This document shows positions 10,041-19,869 of a DNA stretch of 64,000 bases, one piece after another (the stretch's first letter is position 1; each line of letters starts with the position of its first letter). The position numbers and the translations under genes were made by a program. Origin of the DNA: Salinimonas marina (GTDB lineage Bacteria > Pseudomonadota > Gammaproteobacteria > Enterobacterales > Alteromonadaceae); the NCBI RefSeq assembly GCF_015644725.1, contig NZ_CP064795.1, forward strand, positions 494,501 through 558,500, given 5' to 3'. The notes beneath the pieces were generated by a model. That model was not told where the DNA came from and did no database searches. It was given only the letters and a program-made list of their open reading frames with translations.

Positions 10041-10544
10041 ATGGCTACTATTCCCCGGTTACCTCACGAAGCTGAACGCTTAAAAGCCCTTTACGATCTG
10101 AATATCCTGGATACACCGCCTGAAGAACGCTTTGATGCCATCACCCAAAAAGCTCAGCAGGAATTTGGCTGCAAAACGGTACTGATCAGCCTGATTGCCG
10201 AAAACAAACAATGGTTTAAGTCGCGTCAGGGGCTAGATAAACGGGAAACGCCACGAAACATTTCGTTTTGTACCTATGCCATTGCCGAAGAAGAATATCT
10301 AGTGGTGCCCGACGCCCTGGCAGATTTTCGATTCAAAAATAACAAACTGGTGCGCGGCGAACCCTATATTCGCTCTTATGCCGGGATGATTCTGTATTCA
10401 AATGATGGCTACGAGCTGGGGACATTTTGTTTATTGCACGATGAGGTCCGTGACTACACCGCGGCTGAGATTGACCGGCTTAAACACTATGCCCGAATCG
10501 TGGAACAGGAGCTGATGCTATCTCCTGAATATGGTTCTCGCTGA
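10041..10544 (+). CDS. GAF domain-containing protein
   Basis: A soluble 167-residue protein made almost entirely of one GAF domain. The opening matches the common GAF sensor start: RLPHEAERLKALYDLNILDTPPEERFD, then a core ending in YAGMILYSNDGYELGTFCLLHDEVRDYT and a helix ending in the last 25 residues. Such domains bind small ligands and often precede GGDEF or kinase modules; here nothing follows, so it is a stand-alone sensor or regulator of unknown ligand. I chose ATG 10041, 12 nt after TTTAGGA, over an ATG at 9948 because the family similarity begins there. It appears monocistronic. Confidence 0.75.
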   Translation: MATIPRLPHEAERLKALYDLNILDTPPEERFDAITQKAQQEFGCKTVLISLIAENKQWFKSRQGLDKRETPRNISFCTYAIAEEEYLVVPDALADFRFKNNKLVRGEPYIRSYAGMILYSNDGYELGTFCLLHDEVRDYTAAEIDRLKHYARIVEQELMLSPEYGSR

Positions 10545-10797
10545 AGTGCCCACCTAATATCATGTGGCGCGGTTACACGACCACGCCTTTATGGCCGAGC
10601 CCCACGCCAGGGCCAGTCTGTGCCATCATAGCCGGTGCTATCACCCTGTGTGATTAGCCTATCGCCTGGTCTGCTTGTTTATTTCCTTGTTATCGCCTGT
10701 TTATAGGGCAATCCAAACCCTGTAGCCGGTGGTAATTACCCTATCGGCCGCCAGATCGCCAAGAGGGTATATTGTGACCAAAAAAATCGTTAAAATA

Positions 10798-10813
10798 CTG
10801 GCTATGTGTACAG
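10798..10813 (+). promoter_or_regulatory. Putative LexA box upstream of dinB
   Basis: The 16-mer CTGGCTATGTGTACAG fits CTG-N10-CAG with an alternating centre close to the SOS consensus. It lies 15 bp before the dinB start, right after a TAAAAT that could be the -10 element (10791-10796). DinB is a classic SOS gene, which supports the call. No binding data can be inferred from sequence alone. Confidence 0.65.
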
Positions 10814-10828
10814 GCAGAGAACATTCGG

Positions 10829-11907
10829 GTGCGTAAAATTATTCATGTGGACATGGACTGTTTCTATGCCGCTGTAGAAATGCGCGATAATCCGTCTTTG
10901 CGTCATGTACCGCTGGCCATTGGTGGCAGCTCAAAACAACGGGGTGTGATCTCCACCTGTAATTATCCGGCCCGAAAATACGGTGTTCGTTCTGCAATGG
11001 CCACTGCCTACGCGCTGCGGCTATGTCCTGATTTGGTGATGGTCAAAGGGCGTATGGATGTTTATGTAAAAGAGTCGATGCGCATTCGCGAAATATTTGC
11101 TGATTTTACCGATATCATCGAGCCGTTGTCGCTGGATGAAGCTTATCTGGATGTATCAGGCTCAGTACATTGTGGTGGCAGTGCCACCCTGATCGCTCAG
11201 GAAATAAGACAGCGTATTCACGATGAACTGGGACTGACCGCCTCGGCCGGCGTGGCCTCATGTAAGTTTGTGGCCAAGGTGGCCAGTGATGAAAACAAGC
11301 CTGATGGCATCTGTGTTATCCCCCAGATCAACAAGACGCGTTTGTACGAAAAATGGCGTTGGAAAAAATCCCCGGCGTGGGCAAGGTCACCATGCAGAAA
11401 CTACAGCGAATGGGCCTGGCTACTTGTGAGGATATTCGCCATTACCCGTTTGAAAGACTGCAAAAAGAGCTGGGAAAATTTGGCGCAGTATTGTGGGACC
11501 GGGCGCATGGGGTCGATGAGCGGGAAGTCAATGTTACCCGCGAGCGCAAATCCATTGGCGTAGAACGCACCCTGCATGATGATATCCATACCCTGGAACA
11601 GTGTCGGGACTTTTTACCCGTGCTGCTGGACAAACTGGCCGAGCGTATGGCGGCCCATCAGCAAAAACACACAAAGGGTGAACCGGTACGCATAAAGTCG
11701 CAGGGCGTGAAGCTTAAATTTAGTGACTTTCAGCTGACTACTGTGGAGCACCGGCAACAAAAATTTGATGCCAGGGTGTTTGAGCAATTGCTGAACGAGG
11801 CATTTGAGCGGGGCAAGGGCAGGGGCATTCGTCTGCTTGGCCTGCACATAGGTTTAGCCGAACCCACGCCTGTTGAACAACTTACCTTACCACTGGAGTA
11901 TCAGTAA
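10829..11907 (+). CDS. dinB: DNA polymerase IV (DinB), one frameshift
   Basis: Y-family translesion DNA polymerase. The GTG start gives [20 protein letters not shown], whose [10 protein letters not shown] carries the first catalytic acid and the steric-gate Tyr; the second catalytic motif is [12 protein letters not shown]. The frame breaks in the CCCCC run at 11330-11334; adding one C reads [23 protein letters not shown], joining palm/fingers to the thumb and little-finger domains ([19 protein letters not shown]). The restored length is 359 residues, close to E. coli Pol IV (351). A LexA box precedes the gene and a DUF1653 gene starts at the next base after its stop. Confidence 0.93.
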
Positions 11908-12149
11908 ATGATTCCTACCCTCAAGCCGGGATATACCGGCATTATAAAGGAAACTTCTACGCCGTGTATGAAGTAGCCCGGCACAGTGAAGATGACAGCA
12001 AGCTGGTGGTCTACCGGCCTTGCTATGGCGAACAGGCATTGTGGGTCAGACCCTTGTCGATGTTCACCGAGACGGTAGAAAAAGGCGGCGAAACCCTGCC
12101 CAGATTCGAATACATCAAGCCGCTGCCTGAAAGTCACACAAAAATATAA
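11908..12149 (+). CDS. DUF1653 domain-containing protein, one frameshift
   Basis: A small soluble protein, 80 residues when repaired. The conserved DUF1653 core is visible: GNFYAVYEVARHSED, LVVYRPCYGEQALWVRPLSMF and RFEYI. The ATG at 11908 follows the dinB stop directly, so the two are probably co-transcribed. The reading frame from this ATG is lost at the GGG run at 11928-11930; one added G gives LKPGIYRHYKGNFYAVY, the family start, and joins the downstream frame that ends at 12149. The function of DUF1653 proteins is not known. Without the repair, only a shorter internal frame from about 11964 would be left. Confidence 0.75.
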
Positions 12150-12208
12150 ATGATCTGTTCGATATGTGACCGCATAATGATTGGCAGTCAACCAGTGAAG
12201 GATGCATC

Positions 12209-13067
12209 ATGAACATCGGATATAAAGGCGCATTGGCGGTATTGCCATTGTTGTTAAGCGCAGCCGGACAGGCCCAGAATAAATACAACGATGTACAAAT
12301 AAAAGATACGCCGCTGCGCGGCTCTGTACATATGTTACAGGGCGCCGGGGCAATATCGGCGTATCCGCCGGCAAGGATGGGGTACTGATTATTGATGACC
12401 AGTTTGAACCGCTGGCGCAAAAAATCTCTAATGCGTTGGGTGAGTTAGGTAATGAATCGCCAAAATTTATCATCAATACCCATTTTCATGGCGACCATAC
12501 CGGTAGCAACGGCTGGTTTCATCAGCATGCCGACAGTACGATTGTCGCGCACAACAATGTGCGGGTAAGGCTGGCTAAAGACAACAACACCAAGCCGCAG
12601 GCATTGCCGGTGATCACCTACGAAGATGGCATTAAAATGCATTTCAATGGCGAAACCCTGCATATCATGCACCTGGCCGAAGGTCACACCGATGGTGACT
12701 CCGTAGTTTGGTTTGAAGAGCCGAATGTCCTGCATACCGGCGACTTGTTTTTTAATGAGCGCTTTCCGTTTATTGACTTAAAGTCAGGGGAAGCGTTGAA
12801 GGGTATATTCGTTCGGTGAAACACCTGATTGAAAAAACCAACGAAAAAACCATTATTGTGCCCGGTCATGGCCCGTTGGCAAAACAGTCTGACTACAAAG
12901 CATTTTTAGAGATGATAGAACAAACCAAAAGCTATGTGGATAAACTTAAAGCTCAGGGCATGAGTGCCCAGGAGATTGTGCAGCAAGGGCTGGAGTCGAA
13001 GTGGCAGTCATGGCACTGGGACTTTATCACTGAAGAGAAATGGATTAATACGCTATACAATGGCTAA
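12209..13067 (+). CDS. Secreted metallo-beta-lactamase-fold hydrolase, two frameshifts
   Basis: An MBL-fold metallohydrolase with a signal peptide (MNIGYKGALAVLPLLLSAAG then QAQ). The zinc-binding motif THFHGDHTGSNG (HxHxDH) is followed by HMLAEGHTDGDSVV-type and HTGDLFF motifs and a late VPGHGPL histidine. Frame one breaks in GGGG at 12347-12350 (repair gives GAGGNIGVSAGKDG). Frame two breaks at the single T at 12804 where TT is expected (repair gives LKGYIRSVKHLI). Repaired length is 286 residues. It resembles the periplasmic MBL-fold proteins of marine Gammaproteobacteria; the substrate is unknown and it need not be a beta-lactamase. A terminator follows. Confidence 0.82.
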
Positions 13068-13090
13068 CATCATCGTGTAAGTCGTTAGCA

Positions 13091-13116
13091 ACGGGAGCTC
13101 AGGCTCCCGTTTTTTA
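13091..13116 (+). terminator. Rho-independent terminator after the MBL-fold gene
   Basis: The inverted repeat ACGGGAGC ... GCTCCCGT with a short loop is followed by six T residues, 24 bp after the stop codon at 13067. Confidence 0.85.
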
Positions 13117-13137
13117 TAGGCCGGGAGCCAAACAACA

Positions 13138-14245
13138 GTGCGAGCTTTAACAATCTTTGCAATGGTGGTGCTGGGGCTGATACTGACGGCGGGTGTGGTC
13201 AACTACCGGCTCGACAGTACCCCCTCAGAAACCTTCGACTCACCTCAGAAACCTTCGACTCACCTCAGTACCAGGACGGGCCTTTGCCAATACCACCCCT
13301 ATTACCGGTAATACCTTTAAAAAGTTTATCGACATTTTTCATCGCAGTATTACCGGGGAACGCACTGCTATCAGACCCGCCGATGCTATCCCGGTACAAT
13401 CGTTAAGTACCGCTCAGTTACAGGCCCTACCCGACACCGGCATCTTTTTTGCGAAACTGGGTCATTCTACCGTATTGTTTAAAATCGATGGCCGGTATCT
13501 GTTAACCGATCCCATGTTTGCCCGTCGTGCCTCACCGTTTAGCTTTATGGGGCCGGAGCGCTTTCATCCAATGCCAATTACTATCGAAGAGTTGCCGTCT
13601 ATCCTGGCGGTATTGTTGTCCCACAATCATTACGATCATCTGGATGAAGACTCTATCCGGGCACTAAAAGATAAAACCCGGCACTTTGTGGTGCCCTTAG
13701 GGCTTAAAAGTCAGCTGCTCAAGTGGGGTGTCGAGCCCGGCTCCATTACCGAACTGGACTGGTGGCAGCATCAACAGCTTGACGACATTACGCTGACCCT
13801 AACGCCTTCCTATCACTTTTCGGGGCGTGCATTCACCGATCGCAATGCAACCTTGTGGGGCGGGTGGGCGATCAATAGCACTGCGGGCTCGTTATTTTTT
13901 AGTGGCGACTCTGGCTATTTTGCCGGTTTCAGGACGATTGGGGAAAAGCTGGGGCCCTTTGAGGTGGCGTTTATGGAAAATGGAGCCTATGCCAGTAACT
14001 GGCCTCAGGTTCATATGCAACCAGAACAGACCTTAACGGCGTTCAGGGAGGTTAACGGACAGTATCTGGTACCGATACACAACAGTACCTTTGATCTGGC
14101 ATTTCACAGCTGGTATGCGCCCCTACAGCAACTTGAGCAGCACAGCCGGCAGCAGGGCGTGAAATTACTCACGCCTCGCTTCGGTGAGGTGATTAAGGTT
14201 AGCCAGCCAGGGGTAACGCCGCGCTGGTGGCAAACCATGGATTAA
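13138..14245 (+). CDS. MBL-fold hydrolase of the NAPE-PLD/UlaG type, disrupted N-terminus
   Basis: A membrane-anchored MBL-fold hydrolase. The catalytic region is intact: LGHSTVLFKIDGRYLLTDP, the zinc motif HNHYDHLD, SYHFSGRAFTDRN, LFFSGDSGYF and ENGAY, the pattern of NAPE-PLD-like phosphodiesterases. A GTG at 13138 (or ATG at 13162) begins a hydrophobic helix (TIFAMVVLGLILTAGVV), but this is out of frame with the catalytic part. Between them lie a 20-bp tandem duplication (13223-13262) and a probable single-base loss near 13280 (repair reads about QYQDGPFANTTPI). The intact downstream frame runs from about 13193 to 14245. Its last 4 bp overlap the convergent amidohydrolase gene. The substrate is unknown. 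Confidence 0.78.
13223..13262 (+). repeat. Two-copy 20-bp tandem repeat
   Basis: The unit CCTCAGAAACCTTCGACTCA occurs twice head to tail, followed by CCTCAG, the start of a third unit. It falls in the N-terminal coding part of the MBL-fold gene and shifts its frame because 20 is not a multiple of three. It could be a recent slippage duplication, a 21-bp coding repeat that lost a base, or an assembly artefact. Confidence 0.9.
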
Positions 14246-15915
14246 TTTGCGTCCTGGGCGGCAGCGAAAACCTGTTCACCGGCGATCCAGGTCTGTAAGA
14301 CTTTGGTTTTCCAAATGTGTTCGGGTTTTATTTCAAAAATATCCTGATCGACCAGGATAAAGTCGGCCCATTTTCCCGGTGTCAGAGTGCCGGTTACCTC
14401 TTCCATATGCGCTGCGTAAGCCGCATCAAGGGTAAAGCCACGAAATGCCTGTGTTACCGACAGCGCTTCGTGGGCGTACCAACCTGCTACTGGCTGATTA
14501 TTGCGATCCTGACGGGTCACCGCGGCATGCAAGCCATAAAACGGGTTGGCCAATTCCACCGGAAAATCTGAGCCCAGGGGCAGGGGAATGCCAGAATCCA
14601 GCAGGGTTTTCCAGGCATAAGCACCTTTCATACGCGCTTTACCAAGCCGATCTTCAGCCATGTTTTTATCGCTGGTGGCGTGGGTAGGCTGCATAGATGG
14701 CAGGATCTGAAGCTGGGCAAAGCGGGCTAAATCGTCGGGGGCCACCACCTGAGCATGTTCAATGCGGTGACGCAGGTGTTCTCCGCCGCGCTGCGCAAAG
14801 GTTTGTTCAAACTGATTTAGCGCCAGATGATTGGCCCGATCACCAATAGCATGAAAATTAAGCTGGAATCCGGCATCAATGACCTTATTAAAAAGACCCG
14901 GAAAGTCTTCGGGCTGAGTCAGCATTAAACCTTGCTGGTGGGGCGCGTCACTGTATGGTTCTAGCAAGGCGGCTCCCCGGCTGCCCAGGGCCCCGTCGCC
15001 ATAGGCTTTAACACTGCGTATAAAAATAAAGTCGCGCTCACCACGAACAATGCCGCGATCCAGCATGCGCGCCAGGTCAGGATCCGTAGCGGCAATCATC
15101 GCGTATACCCGCACCGGCAGCTCGCCTTTTACCGCCTGGGTCAGATAAAAATCGTATTCGCGATGGCTGATGCCGGCATCGTGCATCATGGTTACGCCGT
15201 TTGCCAGCAGATGGGCGGAGGCCGCGTCCAGTTGTTCTGTGAGTTGGCTGTAGCGCGTCTCAGGCATAACCTCTTCTACCAGCGCTTTGGCGTTATCAAT
15301 AAGCACACCGGTGGGGTTGCCCTCATCATCCTTAATTATCTGACCGCCTTCAGGATCCGGCGTGTCGGCGGTGATCCCGGCCAGCTCCAGCGCTTTGCTA
15401 TTAGCCCAGCCCGCATGGGCATCGACCCGACCTAGCCAGACCGGCCGATCGGTAATGTGCTGATCTAGTTGCGCCGCGGTGGGAAAAGCGCGATCAGGCC
15501 ATTGTTCCTGATTCCAGCCACGGCCCGTGATCCATTCCTGATCGCCATGGGCTAATGCATAATCCGCTACCATCTGTGCTGCTTCCTGAGCACTACCGGC
15601 ATCTCGCAAGTCCACTTCCAGCAAATTACTGCCTAAACCTAGCATATGGCCGTGAGCATCAATCATACCCGGCAATAAGGTTTTGCCGTTGCCGTCAATA
15701 ATATTTGCCTCGGCAATCTTGTTAGCGGCGTTCTGGTCGGTGGAGACCACCTTGCCATCTTTGATTAATAACTGGGAAAACTGCTTAAGTTCTCCCTGCT
15801 CATCGAGGGTATAGCCATTAATGTTTTTGAGAAACACCGAATTTTGTGCCACCGCAGGTACCGCCATCAAAGCAGTGGTGGCCAGTGCGCACAGAGTGTG
15901 TCCGAATTTACGCAT
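14242..15915 (-). CDS. Secreted amidohydrolase (YtcJ-like)
   Basis: A 557-residue metal-dependent amidohydrolase with a clear signal peptide (MRKFGHTLCALATTALMAVP then AVAQ), so exported. The composite fold is recognisable: the N-terminal beta-sandwich strand with DGKVVSTD, the metal motif DAHGHMLGLG (HxH), RIEHAQVV, a late GSDFPVE aspartate motif and the closing PGKWADFILVD. This is the amidohydrolase-3/YtcJ family; the substrate is not predictable and could be a hydantoin-like or N-acyl compound. Its start overlaps the upstream dehydratase stop as TAATG, implying translational coupling and perhaps related metabolism. The 3' end overlaps the convergent MBL gene by 4 bp. Confidence 0.88.
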   Translation of the reverse strand: MRKFGHTLCALATTALMAVPAVAQNSVFLKNINGYTLDEQGELKQFSQLLIKDGKVVSTDQNAANKIAEANIIDGNGKTLLPGMIDAHGHMLGLGSNLLEVDLRDAGSAQEAAQMVADYALAHGDQEWITGRGWNQEQWPDRAFPTAAQLDQHITDRPVWLGRVDAHAGWANSKALELAGITADTPDPEGGQIIKDDEGNPTGVLIDNAKALVEEVMPETRYSQLTEQLDAASAHLLANGVTMMHDAGISHREYDFYLTQAVKGELPVRVYAMIAATDPDLARMLDRGIVRGERDFIFIRSVKAYGDGALGSRGAALLEPYSDAPHQQGLMLTQPEDFPGLFNKVIDAGFQLNFHAIGDRANHLALNQFEQTFAQRGGEHLRHRIEHAQVVAPDDLARFAQLQILPSMQPTHATSDKNMAEDRLGKARMKGAYAWKTLLDSGIPLPLGSDFPVELANPFYGLHAAVTRQDRNNQPVAGWYAHEALSVTQAFRGFTLDAAYAAHMEEVTGTLTPGKWADFILVDQDIFEIKPEHIWKTKVLQTWIAGEQVFAAAQDAN

Positions 15916-16921
15916 TATTTATCGTCCTGTTGAGTTAAGTTTGGAGGCTGTAACAGATAGTCCTGTTGCCAGATTTTTTGCATGGTGGCAGCGCTGATGT
16001 TGCCTCCCGAAAGCATTACCAAAGCGGTTTTGGGCGTCGGATTTTCTACCGCCCAGGCGGTGACCGCCGCCATGGATAAGGCACTGGTGGGCTCTATATG
16101 CAGTTTGAGTAAATGCTGTAACCACTGAGTCCAGTAGGCAATCTGCACCTCGTTGACTTCGTAAAAATCGTCAAGCTGTTGCAAAAAGCCAAAGGTATGC
16201 TCGCCCACGCTGGGCGTCGCGGCGCCATCGGCCAGCGTATCAGGGGGCGAATTTAATACTTCGATGTTGCCACTTTGCAGCGAGCGTGAAGCATCATTGG
16301 CCTGCTCGGGCTCGGCGCCAATGATCTGCGCCTGGGGTTGCATCGCCCGGGTGGAAATCAGGGCGCCGCTTAGCAATCCGCCGCCGCCACAGGGCGCAAA
16401 CACCGCATCTACCGGGCCTGTTTGCAGCAACGCTTCGTGGGTAGCGGTGGCCTGCCCGGCAATAATATCGGGATGATCAAAGGGGGGATCCATAGCGTAT
16501 CGGCATCGGCGGCTGCTGCTTTCACCGCCTGGTCAGCTTCCGTGCGGGTGACAAATCGTTGCACTTTGGCCCCATAGCTTTCGGTGGCTGCAGCTTTGAT
16601 GGGGGAAATAGTCTGGGCTGCAAAAATCGTGGCCGGGATATGGTAAAGACTGGCAGCGTAAGCCACCGCCTGCGCGTGATTACCAGAGCTGTTCGCCACC
16701 ACATGTTTAGGCAGGGTGTTTTGTTCAGCGCAGCGTGCCAGCATATTCAGCGCGCCGCGAAGCTTGAACGCGCCGATGGTTTGCAAGCATTCAGCTTTGA
16801 ATAAAATCCGGTGTCCCAGCCATTTATTCAGTAATGAAGATTCAATAATAGGGGTGTGCTGTACATGAGATTTCAGCCGCTTTGCCGCGGCTAAAACATC
16901 CTCGTAAGTAGGTGCTGCCAT
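15915..16921 (-). CDS. PLP-dependent threonine/serine dehydratase, one frameshift
   Basis: A fold-type II PLP enzyme of the threonine dehydratase/serine racemase group. The lysine that binds PLP is in GAFKLRGALN, followed by ANSSGNHAQAVAYAA, and the phosphate-binding loop is APCGGGGLLSG. There is no C-terminal ACT domain, as in catabolic threonine dehydratases, serine racemase or hydroxyaspartate dehydratase. The frame is lost in a run of six G (plus strand 16482-16487); adding one base gives TLWIPPFDHPDIIAGQ and a 335-residue enzyme, a normal length. The stop overlaps the amidohydrolase start by one base. The substrate cannot be narrowed further from sequence. Confidence 0.85.
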
Positions 16922-17144
16922 GTTGGATTATTTGCACTCTTTTGGGTTAAAAAACATCGGGGTATCTAACATAATCGGTTCCCGGGAACGGTGCAACCAG
17001 GCTGACCGGCGGCATACCCCCACGGTGAGTTGCTGTTATCGGCATAAGCCATATGTTGCAACTCTGCTGGGTAAATAACATACTAACCGTACTGAGGATT
17101 CACACAAGCGCCCGCCAGGGTGCATAAGGCAGAAGGACAAAGTT

Positions 17145-17515
17145 ATGGGATTATTAGACACCCTTATGGGCAATGCCAGCGAGGTTGATGTAGAAGAAGT
17201 ACGGGAACAGCTGGAACCGATCATCGGCGATAGTGAACAAATTACCACTGCCTACCGGCTGATTCGCGACCTGATTGTATTTACTTCGGCGCGAGTCATA
17301 CTTATCGACAAGCAGGGATTAAGCGGACGTAAGGTGAACTACCTGTCTATTCCGTACAAATCCATTACCCAGTTTAGTGTGGAAACCGCCGGACATTTTG
17401 ATACCGATTCGGAGCTGAGGATCTGGGTGTCGGGCAGGATGAGCCCCAAAAGGTAGAGCTTGGGAAGTCGGCTGCCGTAGGGGTCCAGAAAATGCTGGCT
17501 AACATGCTGTTTTAA
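17145..17515 (+). CDS. PH domain-containing protein (bacterial PH), one frameshift
   Basis: A small soluble protein with the bacterial pleckstrin-homology fold: LIRDLIVFTSARVILIDKQG, KVNYLSIPYKSITQFSVETAG, and an acidic strand DSELRIWVSG. The frame ends early at a TAG because the GGG run at 17432-17434 seems to lack a base; adding G gives GQDEPQKVELGKSAAVGVQ and a C-terminal helix, for 123 residues in total. AGAAGGACAAAGTT precedes the ATG. The protein is monocistronic with its own terminator. Its function is unknown; PH domains of this kind are widespread in bacteria. Confidence 0.85.
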
Positions 17516-17534
17516 TCTGCCCTGGAACCACAAG

Positions 17535-17563
17535 AAAGGGGGCCAGATGTGGCCCCCTTTTTA
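17535..17563 (+). terminator. Rho-independent terminator after the PH-domain gene
   Basis: The stem AAAGGGGGCC pairs with GGCCCCCTTT over a 6-nt loop and leads into T residues. It lies between convergent genes and could also slow transcripts from the opposite strand, though the T run there is weaker. Confidence 0.85.
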
Positions 17564-17603
17564 TACCCGCTGACACGTGCTAAATAGCATGGTCACTTTG
17601 CAC

Positions 17604-19814
17604 TTATTTTTCTATCTGTAAGCTGCGATTGAAAAAGTTAGTGATGGTTTTATACAGGTGGATCCCGGTTTGTTTACCGCGAATACTGTGTTTTTTGCCT
17701 GGATAATCCATGGTTTCAAACACAATGGCTTCATCCTGCAGATGTTTGTATAAACGAGTACTGTGGGTAAACAGCACATTGTCATCGGCCATACCATGAT
17801 AAATCAGTAAATCTCCTTTAAGATCTTTGGCATAAGGAAATACCGATGCATCGGTGTAGGCCTGGTCATCCGTTTTAGGGTTGCCCATATACCGTTCAGT
17901 ATAATGGGTGTCATACAACCGCCAGTCGGTAACCGGCGCCCCGGATACGCCAGCTTTGAAATATTCTGGCGCCTGAAACATTGCCATTAGCGTCATATAG
18001 CCACCATAGCTGTGGCCATGCACCCCAATGCGCTCACCATCTACATACGGCAGGCTTTGCAGGAATTTGGCACCGGCGACCTGATCGTCAACTTCAATAG
18101 AGCCCATTTTTTTGTAGATAGGATCTTCAAAGCCTTTACCCCGGTAGTTTGAGCCGCGGTTATCGACCGTAAATACCACATAACCCTGGTTTACCCAGTA
18201 CTGCAGCAACAGGCTCCGGTTGCCGCCCCAGCGGTTGGTGACCATTTGGGCATGGGGGCCACCGTAAAGATACACAATCGCAGGGTGCTTTTTATCGGTA
18301 TTTTGTGGCTTGTACAAGCGATAGTACAGGGTGGCATTATCTTCGGTTTGCAGCGTACCGAACTCAGGCTCGTGCCAGTTTTTCAGGTATGGTGTTAAAG
18401 GATGATTGTCATCCAGCTTGTTTTCTTCCAGCCAGGTAATCTGTTTACCATCGGCCTGATGCAGACTTACCTGGGGCGGGCGGTTCGCAGTGGAAAACTG
18501 ATCAACATAGATTGAGGCGTCGGAGGCAAAACTCACAGAGTGGTAACCATCACGGCTAGAGATACGCTCTACCTTCTCGCCCTGCAGGTTCACCTTATAC
18601 AGATGGCTTTCCAATGGCGTGTCTTTGCGGCCGCTGAAATACACCAGACCTTTGGCTTCATCAATAGCTTCAATATCATCGACTACCCAGTCGCCGGACG
18701 TCAGCTGTCTGACCAGGCTGCCATCATTGTTGAACAGGTACAGGTGTTTGAATCCGTCGCGTTCAGAGGTCCAAATAAACTGTTCAGAGTCATCCAGAAA
18801 GGTAAGATCGTCGTGCAGGTTTACCCAGGTGTCGCTGGTTTCTTTTAATAACACCGTCTGCTGTTGGGTGGTAATATTATACGCCTTTAGCTCAAGGGTC
18901 TGCTGGTCACGGGTCTGCCACTGATAAGTCAGTGTTTTGCTATGCGGCATCCAGTCTGCGCGAGCCAGATAAATGTCCTTATTTTCGCCTAAATCAACCC
19001 ACCGACGCTCACCGGACTCAATATTCTGGACCGCCAGGGAAATGTCCACATTGGGGGTGCCCGCTTTAGGATAGCGCTGCTCAATCATTTTGATGTCGTC
19101 AGCATAAATTTCTGAGCGGGTGATGATATCCACCGGGCTTTCATCGACTTTGGTAAACGCGATATGGCTTTCATCGGGCGCCCACCAGTAACCGGTCATC
19201 CGACCCATTTCTTCCTGGGCGACAAATTCCGCCATCCCCATTTTAATCGCATCGCCACCTTCGGTGGTAATGGCTTTCTCTTCGCCGGTTTCGATATTCT
19301 TTACGAACAGATTCTGGTCGCGGATAAATGAGATGAAATTACCCTGGGGAGAAAGCCGGATATCGGTTTCAAAGGCTTCGGTATCCAGCAGTTGCTTAGC
19401 GCCTTTTTGCCCCAGCTTGTGAAAATACACATCGCCACCCAAGGGGAATAATAACGCTGAACCGTCTTTAGAAAACTGATAACTGACGATGCCGGTGCCG
19501 GATAAACGCATGCGTTCGCGTCGGGCTTTTTCTTCGTCAGATAATTCCTGCTCTTCAGATGCCAGCTCAGCTGAGTCGAACAACATGCGGGTTTGGCCAG
19601 ACTCGATGTGGTATTCCCATAAATCAAGTTGTTCGTAGTCCGACTCCTTACCTTTCAAAAAAGTCACTCGCTGTCCGTCCGGCGATACTTTAAGATTACG
19701 TGGCGCGTTGCCATCTAATGAAGGTGAGTCAAATATTCGTTCGATAGTGAGGGTTTTCGCCGTAACGGCGTTGCTGAGCATCATAAAGGCTCCAATCATT
19801 AACGCTTTTTTCAT
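17604..19814 (-). CDS. Exported dipeptidyl peptidase IV-like S9 peptidase
   Basis: A prolyl oligopeptidase-family (S9B) serine peptidase that probably removes X-Pro dipeptides from peptides in the periplasm. The signal peptide is MKKALMIGAFMMLSNAVTA. An N-terminal beta-propeller spans roughly residues 25-480, with an EE motif in EFVAQEEMGRMTGYWWAPDE matching the double-Glu of DPP IV. The C-terminal hydrolase carries Ser602 in GHSYGG, the Asp in HGMADDNV (about 677) and His in KKHSI (about 709). At 736 residues it is full length. It has no operon partner; the neighbour at 19870 is divergent. Confidence 0.93.
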   Translation of the reverse strand: MKKALMIGAFMMLSNAVTAKTLTIERIFDSPSLDGNAPRNLKVSPDGQRVTFLKGKESDYEQLDLWEYHIESGQTRMLFDSAELASEEQELSDEEKARRERMRLSGTGIVSYQFSKDGSALLFPLGGDVYFHKLGQKGAKQLLDTEAFETDIRLSPQGNFISFIRDQNLFVKNIETGEEKAITTEGGDAIKMGMAEFVAQEEMGRMTGYWWAPDESHIAFTKVDESPVDIITRSEIYADDIKMIEQRYPKAGTPNVDISLAVQNIESGERRWVDLGENKDIYLARADWMPHSKTLTYQWQTRDQQTLELKAYNITTQQQTVLLKETSDTWVNLHDDLTFLDDSEQFIWTSERDGFKHLYLFNNDGSLVRQLTSGDWVVDDIEAIDEAKGLVYFSGRKDTPLESHLYKVNLQGEKVERISSRDGYHSVSFASDASIYVDQFSTANRPPQVSLHQADGKQITWLEENKLDDNHPLTPYLKNWHEPEFGTLQTEDNATLYYRLYKPQNTDKKHPAIVYLYGGPHAQMVTNRWGGNRSLLLQYWVNQGYVVFTVDNRGSNYRGKGFEDPIYKKMGSIEVDDQVAGAKFLQSLPYVDGERIGVHGHSYGGYMTLMAMFQAPEYFKAGVSGAPVTDWRLYDTHYTERYMGNPKTDDQAYTDASVFPYAKDLKGDLLIYHGMADDNVLFTHSTRLYKHLQDEAIVFETMDYPGKKHSIRGKQTGIHLYKTITNFFNRSLQIEK

Positions 19815-19869
19815 TATTATCTACGCTCTACGCTGTGATAGTTATCTGTAGTTAAAAGGATGACACAAG

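Noticed and set aside
11330..11334. Programmed ribosomal frameshifting in dinB, bcsA, nqrF or cysJ
   Set aside because: The breaks occur in many unrelated genes, always as loss of one base in a run, with no common slippery heptamer or stem. Sequencing error explains them all more simply.
12209..13067. True beta-lactamase resistance gene
   Set aside because: The HxHxDH fold motif is shared by many hydrolases, and nothing in the sequence or context specifically points to beta-lactam hydrolysis.
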